A DNA stretch of 64,000 bases from Anaerolineae bacterium (GCA_030425205.1 JAUIAP010000028.1:19744-83743); one strand, 5' to 3'; counted from the stretch's first letter, positions 16,850 to 26,302 are shown. Numbers and translations: made by a program. Notes: generated from the letters alone by a model not told the origin.

Positions 16850-18196
16850 ATGCGCGATCTATCCTCTCTCTCAAGACGACAATTTTTGCGCTACTGTGCG
16901 GCAGGTGGCGGCTATTTGCTGCTTTCAGCCTGTCGCACACCGACGCCAACGCCTGAACAGATTTCCCGCGTCACAATCGTGGCAACGCCAAGCGACACAC
17001 CATCGTTGACGGCAACGAGCACGCCACCAAATACACCCCGCGTTTCACCGACACCGCCTCCGTCGCTCACGCCACGACCATCGCTAACCCCACTGCGGCC
17101 AACAGCTAGTCCAACCAATGATGGACTGACCATCTATCTGCCATCGATCAATCAGTCGCAACAGGAAGCTTACCCCGTCGTCATTCCAACTGATTCATCC
17201 GCAGCGCAACAGTCTCGACCGACCAGCACGCCTGTTGTCGTTCAGTTGCCAACGGTTCCCCCTGCCCCACGCGCAACAAGCACCCCTATCGTGGCGCCGC
17301 TGCCAACGCTGACACCGACACCCAGCCCCACGCCCACGCCGACACCCTTGCCGTGTCTGACACCCGTTGCGCCTCCGCTAGAGGTCGGGCCACCCTATTT
17401 AGGGCTGCACGCATCGGCCGATCCCATTATCTCCCACCAAGAACGCTGTACATTTCTCGATCTGCGGCCCAGCTTGATCAAGATCATGACATTTCACCCG
17501 CCGTCTGACATCGCACCATTGGCGGGTTCACAGCCACAGGCGCGCTGGATTGTGCGAGCATTTTTGGAGTTTGGTGGGCGCAACGTTTCGGCCGCTAATT
17601 TTGTCGAGTGGACACTCGGCGACATGGTGCGCACGGTCAACGTTTTGTCGGGACGCGACATTACGATCGAGCTGCACAATGAGCCAAATCTCGTTGCCGA
17701 AGGTTGGCAAACGACATGGGCAGACGGTGCGGCGTTTGCCGATTGGTGGTTGCAGGTGTTGGCACAATATCGGGCCGCCTTGCCGGGCGCACGCTATCTT
17801 TATCCGGGATTATCACCGGGCGGTGACGTGGGCGGCGTGCGGCGTGATCACTTTGCCTTTTTGGAGGAGAGTCGCGCAGCGGTTGAGGCGGCCGATGGAC
17901 TTGGCTTGCATCTCTATTGGGCAGGGGCGTATCCTATGTCACAAGCATTGGGCGTGTTAGACGAGACAATTGCGCGCTTTCCCAATAAGCCAATCTGGAT
18001 CACGGAGGCGAGTTACAATGCGGGCGGGATTGGTGATGAAGAGCGAGCGCGACAATATCTAACGTTCTTTAACGAGCTACGCGGGCGACCAACGGTGCAA
18101 GGGGTGACGTTTTTCGTTGCATCGGCGAGCAATGGGGAATTTTCGGCCGAAACATGGGTCGGGCGCGGTATCGCAAAAATTCTTGGAAATCGGTAG
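16850..18196 (+). CDS. Tat-type lipoprotein with a clan GH-A glycosidase-like domain
   Basis: 448 residues. The N-terminus reads SRRQFLRY, then a hydrophobic run ending in the lipobox LSAC, a twin-arginine plus lipoprotein signal. Residues about 35-175 are a Thr/Pro/Ser linker with PTPTPTP runs, a spacer to lift the domain off the envelope. The rest is a barrel-like domain with the acid/base Glu in ELHNEPNLV and a candidate nucleophile Glu in IWITEASYN. It belongs broadly with the two lipoproteins at 8.6-11.1 kb but is more divergent. The ATG at 16850 has no clear SD; a TATAAG lies about 11 nt upstream. Confidence 0.78.
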   Translation: MRDLSSLSRRQFLRYCAAGGGYLLLSACRTPTPTPEQISRVTIVATPSDTPSLTATSTPPNTPRVSPTPPPSLTPRPSLTPLRPTASPTNDGLTIYLPSINQSQQEAYPVVIPTDSSAAQQSRPTSTPVVVQLPTVPPAPRATSTPIVAPLPTLTPTPSPTPTPTPLPCLTPVAPPLEVGPPYLGLHASADPIISHQERCTFLDLRPSLIKIMTFHPPSDIAPLAGSQPQARWIVRAFLEFGGRNVSAANFVEWTLGDMVRTVNVLSGRDITIELHNEPNLVAEGWQTTWADGAAFADWWLQVLAQYRAALPGARYLYPGLSPGGDVGGVRRDHFAFLEESRAAVEAADGLGLHLYWAGAYPMSQALGVLDETIARFPNKPIWITEASYNAGGIGDEERARQYLTFFNELRGRPTVQGVTFFVASASNGEFSAETWVGRGIAKILGNR

Positions 18197-18207
18197 AATA
18201 CAGAAGA

Positions 18208-18286
18208 ATTACAGTGGTTAGCGGCTAGTGGACAGTGGTTAGTGTCTAAAACTAATCTCCATCCACTGATTGCTAATCACTTATAT
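18208..18286. repeat. Heptamer-unit hairpin upstream of greA
   Basis: Tandem 7-mers (GGTTAGC, GGCTAGT, GGACAGT, GGTTAGT) are followed by the near-complement ending GATTGCTAATCACT. AGTGGTTAGC can pair with GCTAATCACT with one G-T wobble. It fills the space between the glycosidase and greA. Confidence 0.65.
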
Positions 18287-18300
18287 TTTGGAGAGTAGTT

Positions 18301-18771
18301 ATGAGCGATGTAACATATGTAACGGCCGAAGGGCTGGCAAATTTGAAAGACGAGTTGCGTGAACGTAAAGAAGAAAAGCGCGTAGAAATCGCCGATCGGC
18401 TGGATAAAGCGATCAAAATGGGCGATCTAAAAGAGAATGCCGACTATCACGTGGCAAAAGAAGATCAGGCGTTCAACGAGGGGCGTATCCAGCAGTTGCA
18501 AGATGCCATATTAAGCGCGGTTGTCATCGAAGAGCGCAAAGCTGGTAAGACGGTTCGCATCGGCAACACCGTCACGATTGCGGAAGAAGGGTACGAAGAC
18601 GAGGAAGAAGAGTATCGCATCGTCGGTGCGCGGGAAGCTGACCCAGCCGCTGGGATGATTTCCAACGAGTCGCCAATCGGTAAGGCGATGATTGGGGCGA
18701 AAATTGGGCAGGTCGTGGAAGCCGAAACGCCCGGTGGAACAATGCGTTTCAAGATATTAAAAGTGAGTTGA
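18301..18771 (+). CDS. greA: Transcription elongation factor GreA
   Basis: Rescues backtracked RNA polymerase by stimulating transcript cleavage. The 156-residue protein has the N-terminal coiled coil carrying the acidic tip motif GDLKENADYH (family hallmark, near residue 41) and the C-terminal FKBP-like domain ending GGTMRFKILKVS. Normal length. GGAGAG precedes the ATG with seven bases of spacing. Confidence 0.95.
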   Translation: MSDVTYVTAEGLANLKDELRERKEEKRVEIADRLDKAIKMGDLKENADYHVAKEDQAFNEGRIQQLQDAILSAVVIEERKAGKTVRIGNTVTIAEEGYEDEEEEYRIVGAREADPAAGMISNESPIGKAMIGAKIGQVVEAETPGGTMRFKILKVS

Positions 18772-18806
18772 TGACGATTCAGTACAACTAAGTTTGCCAA
18801 TATCAA

Positions 18807-18845
18807 TTGACACACAATTTTGTTTTGTACATAATGTTGTACAAA
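18807..18845 (+). promoter_or_regulatory. yefM-yoeB promoter with two TGTACA operators
   Basis: TTGACA (18807-18812), 17-bp spacer, CATAAT (18830-18835). Overlapping the -10 is the inverted repeat TTTGTAC (18824-18830) / GTACAAA (18839-18845). It contains two TGTACA hexamers (18826-18831 and 18838-18843) with centres 12 bp apart. TGTACA is the core recognised by YefM in the E. coli system, so autoregulation is predicted. Confidence 0.75.
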
Positions 18846-18856
18846 GGAACAAGATT

Positions 18857-19135
18857 ATGCAAGCAATGAGTATTTCTGAAGGGCGCAAACGACTGTTCGA
18901 GCTACGTGAAAGCGTGGTTGATGACTTTGAAACTGTTATTCTTACTCACAAGAAAGGCAATGTCGTTCTCATCTCGCTTGAAGAGTATGAGTCATGGTTT
19001 GAGACGCTGCGCTTGATGCGGGATGAACCCTCATGGAATGCACTGCAACGTGCATTAAAAAATCCGCAGGAGATCATTGAAAATGGCGCGAAGTTTGAAG
19101 ATGTCTTCGCTGACTTATTGGCCTCTTCCGACTAA
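18857..19135 (+). CDS. yefM: YefM/Phd-family antitoxin
   Basis: A 92-residue antitoxin that should bind and neutralise the following YoeB toxin and repress its own promoter. The N-terminal half matches the YefM/Phd fold (MSISEGRKRLFELRESV, then VILTHKKGNVVLISLEEYES). The C-terminal half is the toxin-binding tail, here relatively acidic. The ATG at 18857 follows the operator and AAGGA. Stops five bases before the toxin gene, the standard tight TA layout. Confidence 0.88.
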   Translation: MQAMSISEGRKRLFELRESVVDDFETVILTHKKGNVVLISLEEYESWFETLRLMRDEPSWNALQRALKNPQEIIENGAKFEDVFADLLASSD

Positions 19136-19140
19136 GCGCA

Positions 19141-19407
19141 ATGTGGTCAATCAAATTTGGCGTACAGGCAGAAAAGGACTTGGCTTGGCTCCGCAAGCAC
19201 GATAAACGTGCTTACATCAAGTGCTTTGACATTCTACGAGACATGTTGCACGATCCTCGTGATGGACTCGGCAAACCTGAAAGATTACGACACGTAGACG
19301 GCGAAGCCTGGTCACGACGAATCTCCCCGCAACACCGTCTCGTTTACACGATTGAGAAAGAGTACATCTCGATCACTTCATGCCGAACGCATTACGGCGA
19401 CCATTAA
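19141..19407 (+). CDS. yoeB: YoeB/Txe-family mRNA interferase toxin
   Basis: An 88-residue RelE-fold toxin that cleaves mRNA in the ribosomal A site. Signatures visible: GKPERLRH near residue 42, WSRRISPQHRLVYTI (catalytic/binding Arg and the HRLVY strand) and the C-terminal CRTHYGDH, whose His-Tyr pair matches the active-site end of YoeB. All key residues appear present, so it is probably active. Its stop overlaps the stop of the convergent lacZ by four bases (TTAA at 19404-19407). No TCGGCCGA octamer lies between 18151 and 19748. Confidence 0.9.
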   Translation: MWSIKFGVQAEKDLAWLRKHDKRAYIKCFDILRDMLHDPRDGLGKPERLRHVDGEAWSRRISPQHRLVYTIEKEYISITSCRTHYGDH

Positions 19408-22406
19408 GCGATTGATTTGAGCACGAAACTAAGAGTCACTGGTTTATCGACGCGCAAAAGATATTTGTCGAGCGTCATCGGCCCACAGCTTGCCCCACCC
19501 AATCCCGTATGCCCATAATCGAGATTGAGATATGCGACATCCTGCCGTTTGAGTTGGTAGGTGTGGGTTGCTTCTGTTAGGTTTTGCTGCGTGAAATGGC
19601 TGACGCTAAAGTCGAACGTGGGCGCACCCATAACCTGTAGACCGTTCCCCTGCTTGTCCGCGATGGTCAGCCAGCGCACGTCACTGCGATTACCGTAATC
19701 TTGGGGATAGATGTAGGGTTCTACCATGTTGTCGATGGTTGTACGGAATCGGCCGATTCGCGCCCCACTCTTGCGATCTACATAGTTTTCATGCCCACCC
19801 CGTCCAAAGTAGCTGACGATCTCATGTTGCGCTGGCACAACGAGCGTCACGCCAACACGCGGCATCGGGGGTAGTTCAATCTTTGGCGTGAGGGTTAGCT
19901 CGACGTGGAGGGCGTCTGAAATCGGCCGATAACGATACTGCAACGCGAACAACTCCTGCCCGTTTGCCGAAACCGTACAGTCTGCGCTGATACACGCCTC
20001 TTCTGTGACAAGGGAGTCAACCCGCGTCTCCACCGCATCTAGCCCAACTGCACGCCAAAGGTGCGCCAACTGCCGATCCTCGGGCCAAATCATCGCCTCA
20101 TCGTTATCCGTCGGCGCACGCCAAACGTTCAAACGCATCCCTTCCACAAGCGTCTGCCCGTTCATGCGCACGTTTGTCAACGTCCCCGTCCTTTTATCCA
20201 CATCAATTGAATGACCCTGCCACCTGGTGCCAAACGTCAATTGGTCTAATATGTTTGGCACAGTCTCCCCCAGCGCGAACTGCACAAATCCGACCTCATG
20301 CCCTGCAATCGCCCAATCACTGTTGCCCACAGTCGTAAACCGTACCGTCAAAAACCGTTCTCCCTGCACAGCCTTGGGCAAATTGAGCGGCAGCGTAATC
20401 ACTTCTGACCCTTGCGGCGCAATTTTCATCGGGTCAACGGTTCCGAAATCAATCACATCGCCACCCTCTTCAACCGCCCACTCCAACCACAAATCTGACA
20501 GATCGGTGAACCACTTGCGATTGACTATGCGAAGCACGCCTTGCGATAAATCAACGGCTTCAACCCTAAACGGTTGCAAAATATGTTTATACTCCCACAT
20601 CGCCGCATGAGGTGTCCGATCTGGCGCGATCAATCCGTTAATGCAGAAATTGGTGTCATTGATTGTGTCACCAAAATCACCCCCATAGGCCCAATAGCGT
20701 TGCCCGTCCTCTGTCGTTTTGACCAAACCTTGATCAACCCAATCCCAGATAAATCCACCCTGCAACCCGTGTATCTGTTCAATCGCATCCCAGTATTCAC
20801 GCAAATTGCCCGTGCTGTTGCCCATCGAGTGAGCATATTCGCACATGATGAGTGGTCGTGTTGCGTCTGGATCGTTGCCAAAATCGATGATTTCTTGAAC
20901 AGTCGGATACATGGGACAAACAATGTCCGTTGTGTATCTGCCATTATTCCATTCGCGTCCGCCATCATTGCGGCTGATACACCCCTCATATTGGATGGGG
21001 CGCGTCGCATCATAGCCGCGAATCCAGCCTGCCATCGCATCGTGATTTGGCCCATAGCCGCTCTCATTTCCCAATGACCAGATAATGACCGACGGATGAT
21101 TCTTGGCACGCAACACCATATTTTTGCCGCGCTCAACGAAGGCTTTTGTCCAGCGTGGATCGTTGCAAAGCCGATGATAGTCCGCATGTGCCTCTATGTT
21201 TGCCTCGTCGATGACATAGAGCCCGTATTCATCGCACAGTTCATACCAGCGATCTTGCATCGGATAGTGGCTGTTGCGCACGGCGTTGATGTTAAAACGT
21301 TTCATCAGCAAGATATCGGCAACCATGCTGGCCTCATCGACCGCCTTGCCACGTGTCTCGTGGTGTTCATGCCGATTAACGCCGCCGAGCAGAACGGGTT
21401 GTCCATTGATTAAGAGTTCGCGCCCCTTGATTTCAATCTGTCGGAAGCCGATTTTCTGCGTGGTCGCGTGGATAATTTCGCCGCTTGGGTTTTTGAGCGT
21501 GACGAGTAATGTGTAGAGCGTCGGCGATTCGGCCGACCACAATCTCACATCTGAAAAATTGCGTACAAACGTCGTCTTTGGCACCTCACGCGCAACATCT
21601 TTGGCATATTGCTCCCATGATTGCCACAATTTTTGTCCCGCTGGGGCAAACAACGTAAGTTGCACGGCATAATCGCCAATTGCCTCACCATGCACTGTCA
21701 CATCAACGGAAAGGCGCGCCTTACTAAAGTCCCCGTTTGAAAAGGTCGTCTTGGCAAAAATATCAAAAATGTGTGTCTTGGGCGTCGCGTAGAGCCAAAC
21801 ATCACGGTAAATTCCCGCCATCCACCAGTGATCTTGATCCTCGATATAGCTGCTATCGGACCAGCGAATCACGGAACATGTGACGCTATTCTCGCCACTC
21901 TGCACAAATTTGGTCACGTCAAATTCGGCCGGCAGACGTGAATCTTTGCTCAACCCAACATAGTGATCGTTAACCCAAACGCAGAAGAATGACTCAACTC
22001 CCTCGAAGCGCAGAATGATGCGCTGATCTTCCCAATCGGCTGGCAAATCAAACGTGCGCCGATAGACGCCCGTGGGATTATCCTCCTGTGGAACGTGTGG
22101 CGGGTTGTCTGGAATCGGCATTTTGACATTGGTATAGATCGGTTTGTCAAAGCCTTGAACTGTCCAATTGCCGGGAACAGAGATTTTAGAATCTGGATTT
22201 TGCAGCTTGGATTTGTCGAGTGCTGCGGGGTTTGGGTGGAGCTCGAATTGCCAATCGCCGTTGAGGGAGAGACGGGATGGGGAAGTGTTTGATAGGGCAT
22301 TTTCGGCCGAATCATAGCCCCAAAACGTCGCATGTCCTTGTAGCTTGTTGATTCCCGTAACTTCAGGATTTTCCCAGTCTGGTAGATGTCCAAATTGCTG
22401 ATACAT
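19404..22406 (-). CDS. lacZ: Beta-galactosidase, large LacZ type (GH2)
   Basis: Hydrolyses terminal beta-D-galactosides such as lactose. The 1000-residue protein has the full LacZ layout: sugar-binding jelly roll, immunoglobulin-like domain, TIM barrel, and C-terminal small-chain domain. The acid/base Glu lies in IIWSLGNESGYG (near residue 447) and the nucleophile Glu in LIMCEYAHSMGNS (near residue 522). There is no signal peptide, so it is cytoplasmic. I choose the ATG at 22406 (MYQQFGHLPDWENPEV), the family's usual start. A TAAAAT box ends 8 nt upstream of it. An in-frame ORF extends to 22478. No transporter or regulator is adjacent. Confidence 0.94.
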   Translation of the reverse strand: MYQQFGHLPDWENPEVTGINKLQGHATFWGYDSAENALSNTSPSRLSLNGDWQFELHPNPAALDKSKLQNPDSKISVPGNWTVQGFDKPIYTNVKMPIPDNPPHVPQEDNPTGVYRRTFDLPADWEDQRIILRFEGVESFFCVWVNDHYVGLSKDSRLPAEFDVTKFVQSGENSVTCSVIRWSDSSYIEDQDHWWMAGIYRDVWLYATPKTHIFDIFAKTTFSNGDFSKARLSVDVTVHGEAIGDYAVQLTLFAPAGQKLWQSWEQYAKDVAREVPKTTFVRNFSDVRLWSAESPTLYTLLVTLKNPSGEIIHATTQKIGFRQIEIKGRELLINGQPVLLGGVNRHEHHETRGKAVDEASMVADILLMKRFNINAVRNSHYPMQDRWYELCDEYGLYVIDEANIEAHADYHRLCNDPRWTKAFVERGKNMVLRAKNHPSVIIWSLGNESGYGPNHDAMAGWIRGYDATRPIQYEGCISRNDGGREWNNGRYTTDIVCPMYPTVQEIIDFGNDPDATRPLIMCEYAHSMGNSTGNLREYWDAIEQIHGLQGGFIWDWVDQGLVKTTEDGQRYWAYGGDFGDTINDTNFCINGLIAPDRTPHAAMWEYKHILQPFRVEAVDLSQGVLRIVNRKWFTDLSDLWLEWAVEEGGDVIDFGTVDPMKIAPQGSEVITLPLNLPKAVQGERFLTVRFTTVGNSDWAIAGHEVGFVQFALGETVPNILDQLTFGTRWQGHSIDVDKRTGTLTNVRMNGQTLVEGMRLNVWRAPTDNDEAMIWPEDRQLAHLWRAVGLDAVETRVDSLVTEEACISADCTVSANGQELFALQYRYRPISDALHVELTLTPKIELPPMPRVGVTLVVPAQHEIVSYFGRGGHENYVDRKSGARIGRFRTTIDNMVEPYIYPQDYGNRSDVRWLTIADKQGNGLQVMGAPTFDFSVSHFTQQNLTEATHTYQLKRQDVAYLNLDYGHTGLGGASCGPMTLDKYLLRVDKPVTLSFVLKSIA

Positions 22407-22666
22407 AGCCTCTAATTTTACCGATTGTGCCGTCAGCCAACCTAACAGCCGTTTGAGCTTGCGTTTAATGGTGCGCAAATGGGTAGATTATAGCAGAGCC
22501 TTAATATTGTCCATGATGAACCATATCTATGCTCCTTCAGATCCTATAGTTAAGGGTCGCAATAGGCTGCGCTGAAACGGATCGACACGAAGTCACTCCA
22601 TTGCTACACTCGCCGTGATTGAATAGAATCGGGGTCAACGGCATCGCCACAAAGAAACAATTAAGT

Positions 22667-23857
22667 ATGAATAATAACGTTCTGGTCATTAACTGTGGAA
22701 GTTCATCAATTAAATTTGGCCTCATTGAGGCAGCAAGCGGAAAACGACTCATCAGCGGACTCGCCGAACGCCTCGGAGACAGCGGGGCGCGTGTCGTCTG
22801 GAAAACGCAATCGGACGGGGGAACGCTCTCGATTCCAGATGCAGACCATGCTCACGCGATACAGGCAATCGTTGAGATTCCTGCGGCAAAAACACTCCTT
22901 GCGACACCGCCGATGGCGATTGGCCATCGCGTCGTGCATGGGGGTGAGCAGTTCTCAGCCTCAACGCAGATCGATGCAGCTGTTCTGACCGCGATTGAAG
23001 ATTGTAGCAACCTCGCTCCCTTACACAATCCCGCAAACATCGTGGGGATCAATGCGGCCATGGCGCAATTTCCCGCTGTACCGCAGGTCGCCGTCTTTGA
23101 TACAGCCTTTCATCAAACGATTCCCAACCATGCGTATATGTATGCCGTTCCCTATGAATGGTATGACAGACTGGGGGTGCGACGTTATGGGTTTCATGGC
23201 ACAAGCCACCGCTTTGTGACACAACGTGCAGCCGAGATACTTGGGCTAGAGTATGAAAACAGCTCGTTTATCAGCGCACATCTTGGCAACGGATGCAGTG
23301 CGGCGGCGGTACGCGCAGGTCGTAGCGTAGACACGACGATGGGGATGACTCCGCTTGAAGGGCTGATGATGGGAACACGCAGCGGGAATGTTGACCCCGC
23401 ACTCCACCAATTTATTGCCCAAGCGTTGGGCATGACGCTCGAACAGGTGACGACACAGCTCAATAAGCACAGCGGCCTGCTCGGTGTCTCTGGCGTTAGC
23501 AACGACATGCGAACCCTCTTCGCGGCTGCAGCAGACGGCAATGAACGCGCCGCACTTGCGATTGAGATGTTTTGCTTTCGCTTGGCGCGAGGCGTGGCGG
23601 CATTAACGGCCTCGTTGAACCAGATCGACGCGCTTATTTTCACCGGCGGTATTGGCGAGAATAGTGCGCCGATCCGCGAGAAATGTATAGGCTATTTGCA
23701 GCTGCTTAATTTCGAGCTTGATCCAGCGCAAAATGCTATTCATGGTCGTGGCAGGGCCGGCAATATCTCTACGTCTACATCAACACCAGTCCTCGTTATT
23801 CCGACAGATGAAGAGTGGATGATCTCGCAAGATTGTGCGGCCTTGATCGGCCGATAA
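22667..23857 (+). CDS. ackA: Acetate kinase
   Basis: Converts acetyl phosphate + ADP to acetate + ATP, partnering the following phosphotransacetylase. The 396-residue protein shows VLVINCGSSSIKFGL at the N-terminus, GHRVVHGGEQF, RYGFHGTSHRFV and SAHLGNGCSAAAVRAG, all acetokinase signatures. The ATG at 22667 fits the family start. The in-frame ATG at 22619 would add 16 unrelated residues. The last codons before the stop are a TCGGCCGA octamer (23847-23854). Confidence 0.95.
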   Translation: MNNNVLVINCGSSSIKFGLIEAASGKRLISGLAERLGDSGARVVWKTQSDGGTLSIPDADHAHAIQAIVEIPAAKTLLATPPMAIGHRVVHGGEQFSASTQIDAAVLTAIEDCSNLAPLHNPANIVGINAAMAQFPAVPQVAVFDTAFHQTIPNHAYMYAVPYEWYDRLGVRRYGFHGTSHRFVTQRAAEILGLEYENSSFISAHLGNGCSAAAVRAGRSVDTTMGMTPLEGLMMGTRSGNVDPALHQFIAQALGMTLEQVTTQLNKHSGLLGVSGVSNDMRTLFAAAADGNERAALAIEMFCFRLARGVAALTASLNQIDALIFTGGIGENSAPIREKCIGYLQLLNFELDPAQNAIHGRGRAGNISTSTSTPVLVIPTDEEWMISQDCAALIGR

Positions 23858-23913
23858 GCTAAACTAAAACCTCATTTTGTTGGGAGTGTAAGCATCTGCT
23901 CGCTAGACAAACA

Positions 23914-23936
23914 GCGACCAAGTTGGTTGCGCTCCA
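23914..23936. repeat. GCGACCA/TGGTTGC dispersed repeat upstream of pta
   Basis: GCGACCAAGTTGGTTGC followed by GCTCCA. It is nearly identical to the element at 58309-58331 between the YjbR and beta-helix genes. Confidence 0.7.
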
Positions 23937-23947
23937 CAATTCAATCT

Positions 23948-26116
23948 ATGACACAAACCAACGGACACACGTTTCTACTGACACCAACACAGGCGGGGGA
24001 TGGACTTACCTCCGTATCAATCGGGGTCGTCCGCGCACTTGACCGCAACGGCGTGCGCGTTCACTTCCTCAAGCCGATCAGCCAACCACACAGCAGCGAT
24101 GCGGGGCCTGACCGTTCGACGGCATACATCAGAAGCGCAACCAATCTAAATCCCCCTGATCCCGTCTCAATGCAGCGTGCGCTTGAACTGCTCAGCGGGG
24201 GTCATGAAGATGATCTGATGGAGCTGGTCATCGGCCTCTACCGTCAGGTGAAACAAGATGCCGATGTGGTCGTGGTAGAAGGGTTGGTGCCAACCGAACA
24301 AGAGGCATATGCCGATCAGATCAATGAGCTTCTCGCTCGCACACTCGATGCAGAGGTCATCTTGGTCGCTGCCCTAGCGCACCACACAATTAGAGAACTC
24401 GATGACCGCATTGAGCTCGCCGCACAGCAGTTTGGTGGTCTAGAGTCACCACGTGTTCTCGGGGCGATTGTCAATAAGATCAACATGCCGCCCGAGGTAG
24501 GCGTCGCCATCAGCAGCGAACTGCAAGCGCAAGCAGAGGCACAACGGCGGGCGGTCAAAACGATCGATCAAGCGACGCTGATTCAAGAGACAAGCCGCGT
24601 CTTTTCCACTGGCGAATTTCGCCTCATTGGGATGATTCCATGGCGTGAGCATCTCGTCGCGCCAAGAACCATTGACATTGCGAACATCATCGGGGCGGAG
24701 GTGCTTTGCCTAGGCGAGATCAGCGACCGGCGCGTCAGTCAGTTGTCAATCTGCGCCCGCACGTTGCCCAACATGATTACCGCGCTCCAGCCCGGTATGC
24801 TAATCATCACGCCCGGCGACCGCAGTGATGTCATCTTGGCAGCGGCGATGGCGGCGCAGAACGGCGTGGCCATTGCAGGGATTTTGCTGACAAGTGGTAT
24901 CAAGCCCGATGAGCGCGTCATGACGCTGTGTGAGGCGGCGTTTGAGACTGGCTTGCCGCTGCTGCTAGTTGAGCATGACACGTATCACACGGCATTGAGC
25001 GTGCAGTCGCTCAATCCTGAAGTACCCCTTGATGATCGCAAACGACTTGAATGGGTGATGGACACTTTCGGCCGATATATTGACGGCCAATTTCTCAAGC
25101 AGGTCTGCGCCATCGACCGCCAGCCACGTCTCTCCCCACCCGCATTTCGCTATCTGTTGACCAGTCGCGCACGCGCGGCGCAAAAGCATATCGTACTGCC
25201 TGAAGGGGATGAACCACGCACGGTTGAGGCCGCCATCATCTGCACACAGCGCAGAATTGCCCGCTGCACCCTGCTGGGAGAACGCCAGTCGATTGAGCGC
25301 GTCGCACGCGCACGTGGCCTCACCCTACCCGCTGGTCTCAACATCGTTGAACCGACGCTGGAACTGCGCCAAAAGTACGTGCCAGCACTGGTCGAGCTGC
25401 GAAAACACAAAGGGATGAATGCACCCGTTGCCGAGTCACTACTTGAAGACAACGTCATGTTGGGAACGGTGATGTTGGCATTGGATGAGGTAGACGGCCT
25501 TGTTTCGGGGGCAGTCCACACGACGGCCAACACGATTCGACCCGCGCTCCAGCTCATCAAGACAAGTCCCGGCGCATCGCTCGTCTCCTCGATCTTCTTT
25601 ATGTTGCTGCCAGAAGAGGTGCTCGTTTATGGAGATTGCGCAGTTAATCCGAATCCAAATGCAGATGAGCTAGCCGACATTGCGATCCAAAGTGCCGACT
25701 CTGCCGCCGCCTTCGGCATTACGCCACGTGTCGCCATGATTAGCTATAGCACGGGTGGCTCTGGGGCGGGTAGTGATGTTGAAAAGGTGCGTGAGGCAAC
25801 GGTCATCGCACAGCAGCGACGACCCGACCTGACCATTGACGGCCCATTGCAATACGATGCCGCCGCGATCGCCTCCGTCGCCGCCGCAAAAGCGCCCGAT
25901 AGCAAGGTGGCGGGGAAAGCCACGGTGTTTGTGTTTCCAGATTTGAATACTGGAAACACAACCTACAAGGCGGTACAGCGCACGGCAAACGTGATCAGCA
26001 TCGGGCCGATGTTGCAGGGAATGCGCAAACCCGTCAACGACCTTTCACGCGGTGCGCTGATTGATGACATTGTGTACACCATCGCCCTGACTGCAATTCA
26101 GGCAGACAGTGCATAG
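23948..26116 (+). CDS. pta: Phosphate acetyltransferase, long form with DRTGG domain
   Basis: Interconverts acetyl-CoA + Pi and acetyl phosphate + CoA. The 722-residue long form has three parts: an N-terminal P-loop-like (BioD-type) domain (FLLTPTQAGDGLTSV), a central DRTGG domain (about residues 210-330), and the C-terminal catalytic PTA_PTB domain (HIVLPEGDEPRTVEAA ... MISYSTGGSGAGSDVEKV ... FPDLNTGNTTYK). The start is the ATG at 23948. An upstream TTG at 23927 lies inside a dispersed repeat. With ackA it forms the acetate/ATP pathway, 90 bp apart on one strand. Confidence 0.95.
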   Translation: MTQTNGHTFLLTPTQAGDGLTSVSIGVVRALDRNGVRVHFLKPISQPHSSDAGPDRSTAYIRSATNLNPPDPVSMQRALELLSGGHEDDLMELVIGLYRQVKQDADVVVVEGLVPTEQEAYADQINELLARTLDAEVILVAALAHHTIRELDDRIELAAQQFGGLESPRVLGAIVNKINMPPEVGVAISSELQAQAEAQRRAVKTIDQATLIQETSRVFSTGEFRLIGMIPWREHLVAPRTIDIANIIGAEVLCLGEISDRRVSQLSICARTLPNMITALQPGMLIITPGDRSDVILAAAMAAQNGVAIAGILLTSGIKPDERVMTLCEAAFETGLPLLLVEHDTYHTALSVQSLNPEVPLDDRKRLEWVMDTFGRYIDGQFLKQVCAIDRQPRLSPPAFRYLLTSRARAAQKHIVLPEGDEPRTVEAAIICTQRRIARCTLLGERQSIERVARARGLTLPAGLNIVEPTLELRQKYVPALVELRKHKGMNAPVAESLLEDNVMLGTVMLALDEVDGLVSGAVHTTANTIRPALQLIKTSPGASLVSSIFFMLLPEEVLVYGDCAVNPNPNADELADIAIQSADSAAAFGITPRVAMISYSTGGSGAGSDVEKVREATVIAQQRRPDLTIDGPLQYDAAAIASVAAAKAPDSKVAGKATVFVFPDLNTGNTTYKAVQRTANVISIGPMLQGMRKPVNDLSRGALIDDIVYTIALTAIQADSA

Positions 26117-26179
26117 TCGTCATGATCGACGCTACCCGTTTGCAAAGCAGATCAACCCAGCCAGTAAATTGATTTTGTA

Positions 26180-26207
26180 TGTTTCGGGATATCCAAATCC
26201 CGAAACA
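26180..26207. repeat. GTTTCGGG hairpin, copy 2
   Basis: TGTTTCGGGAT (26180-26190), loop ATCCAA, ATCCCGAAACA (26197-26207), perfect 11-bp stem. Same loop and stem as 8558-8583 except one compensated pair. It lies about 63 bp after pta. Confidence 0.75.
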
Positions 26208-26302
26208 CCTTTTTCTGAATCACTATAATCGCGCTTCGACACCTTTGACAGATCAACCATATCACGCGAAAGTAGCTAAATCTTTAAGCTTGCCGGATGT
26301 GT

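Noticed and set aside
16669..16956. 95-codon ORF after the Rieske gene
   Set aside because: Begins inside the perfect inverted repeat and overlaps the Tat signal region of the next gene in another frame.
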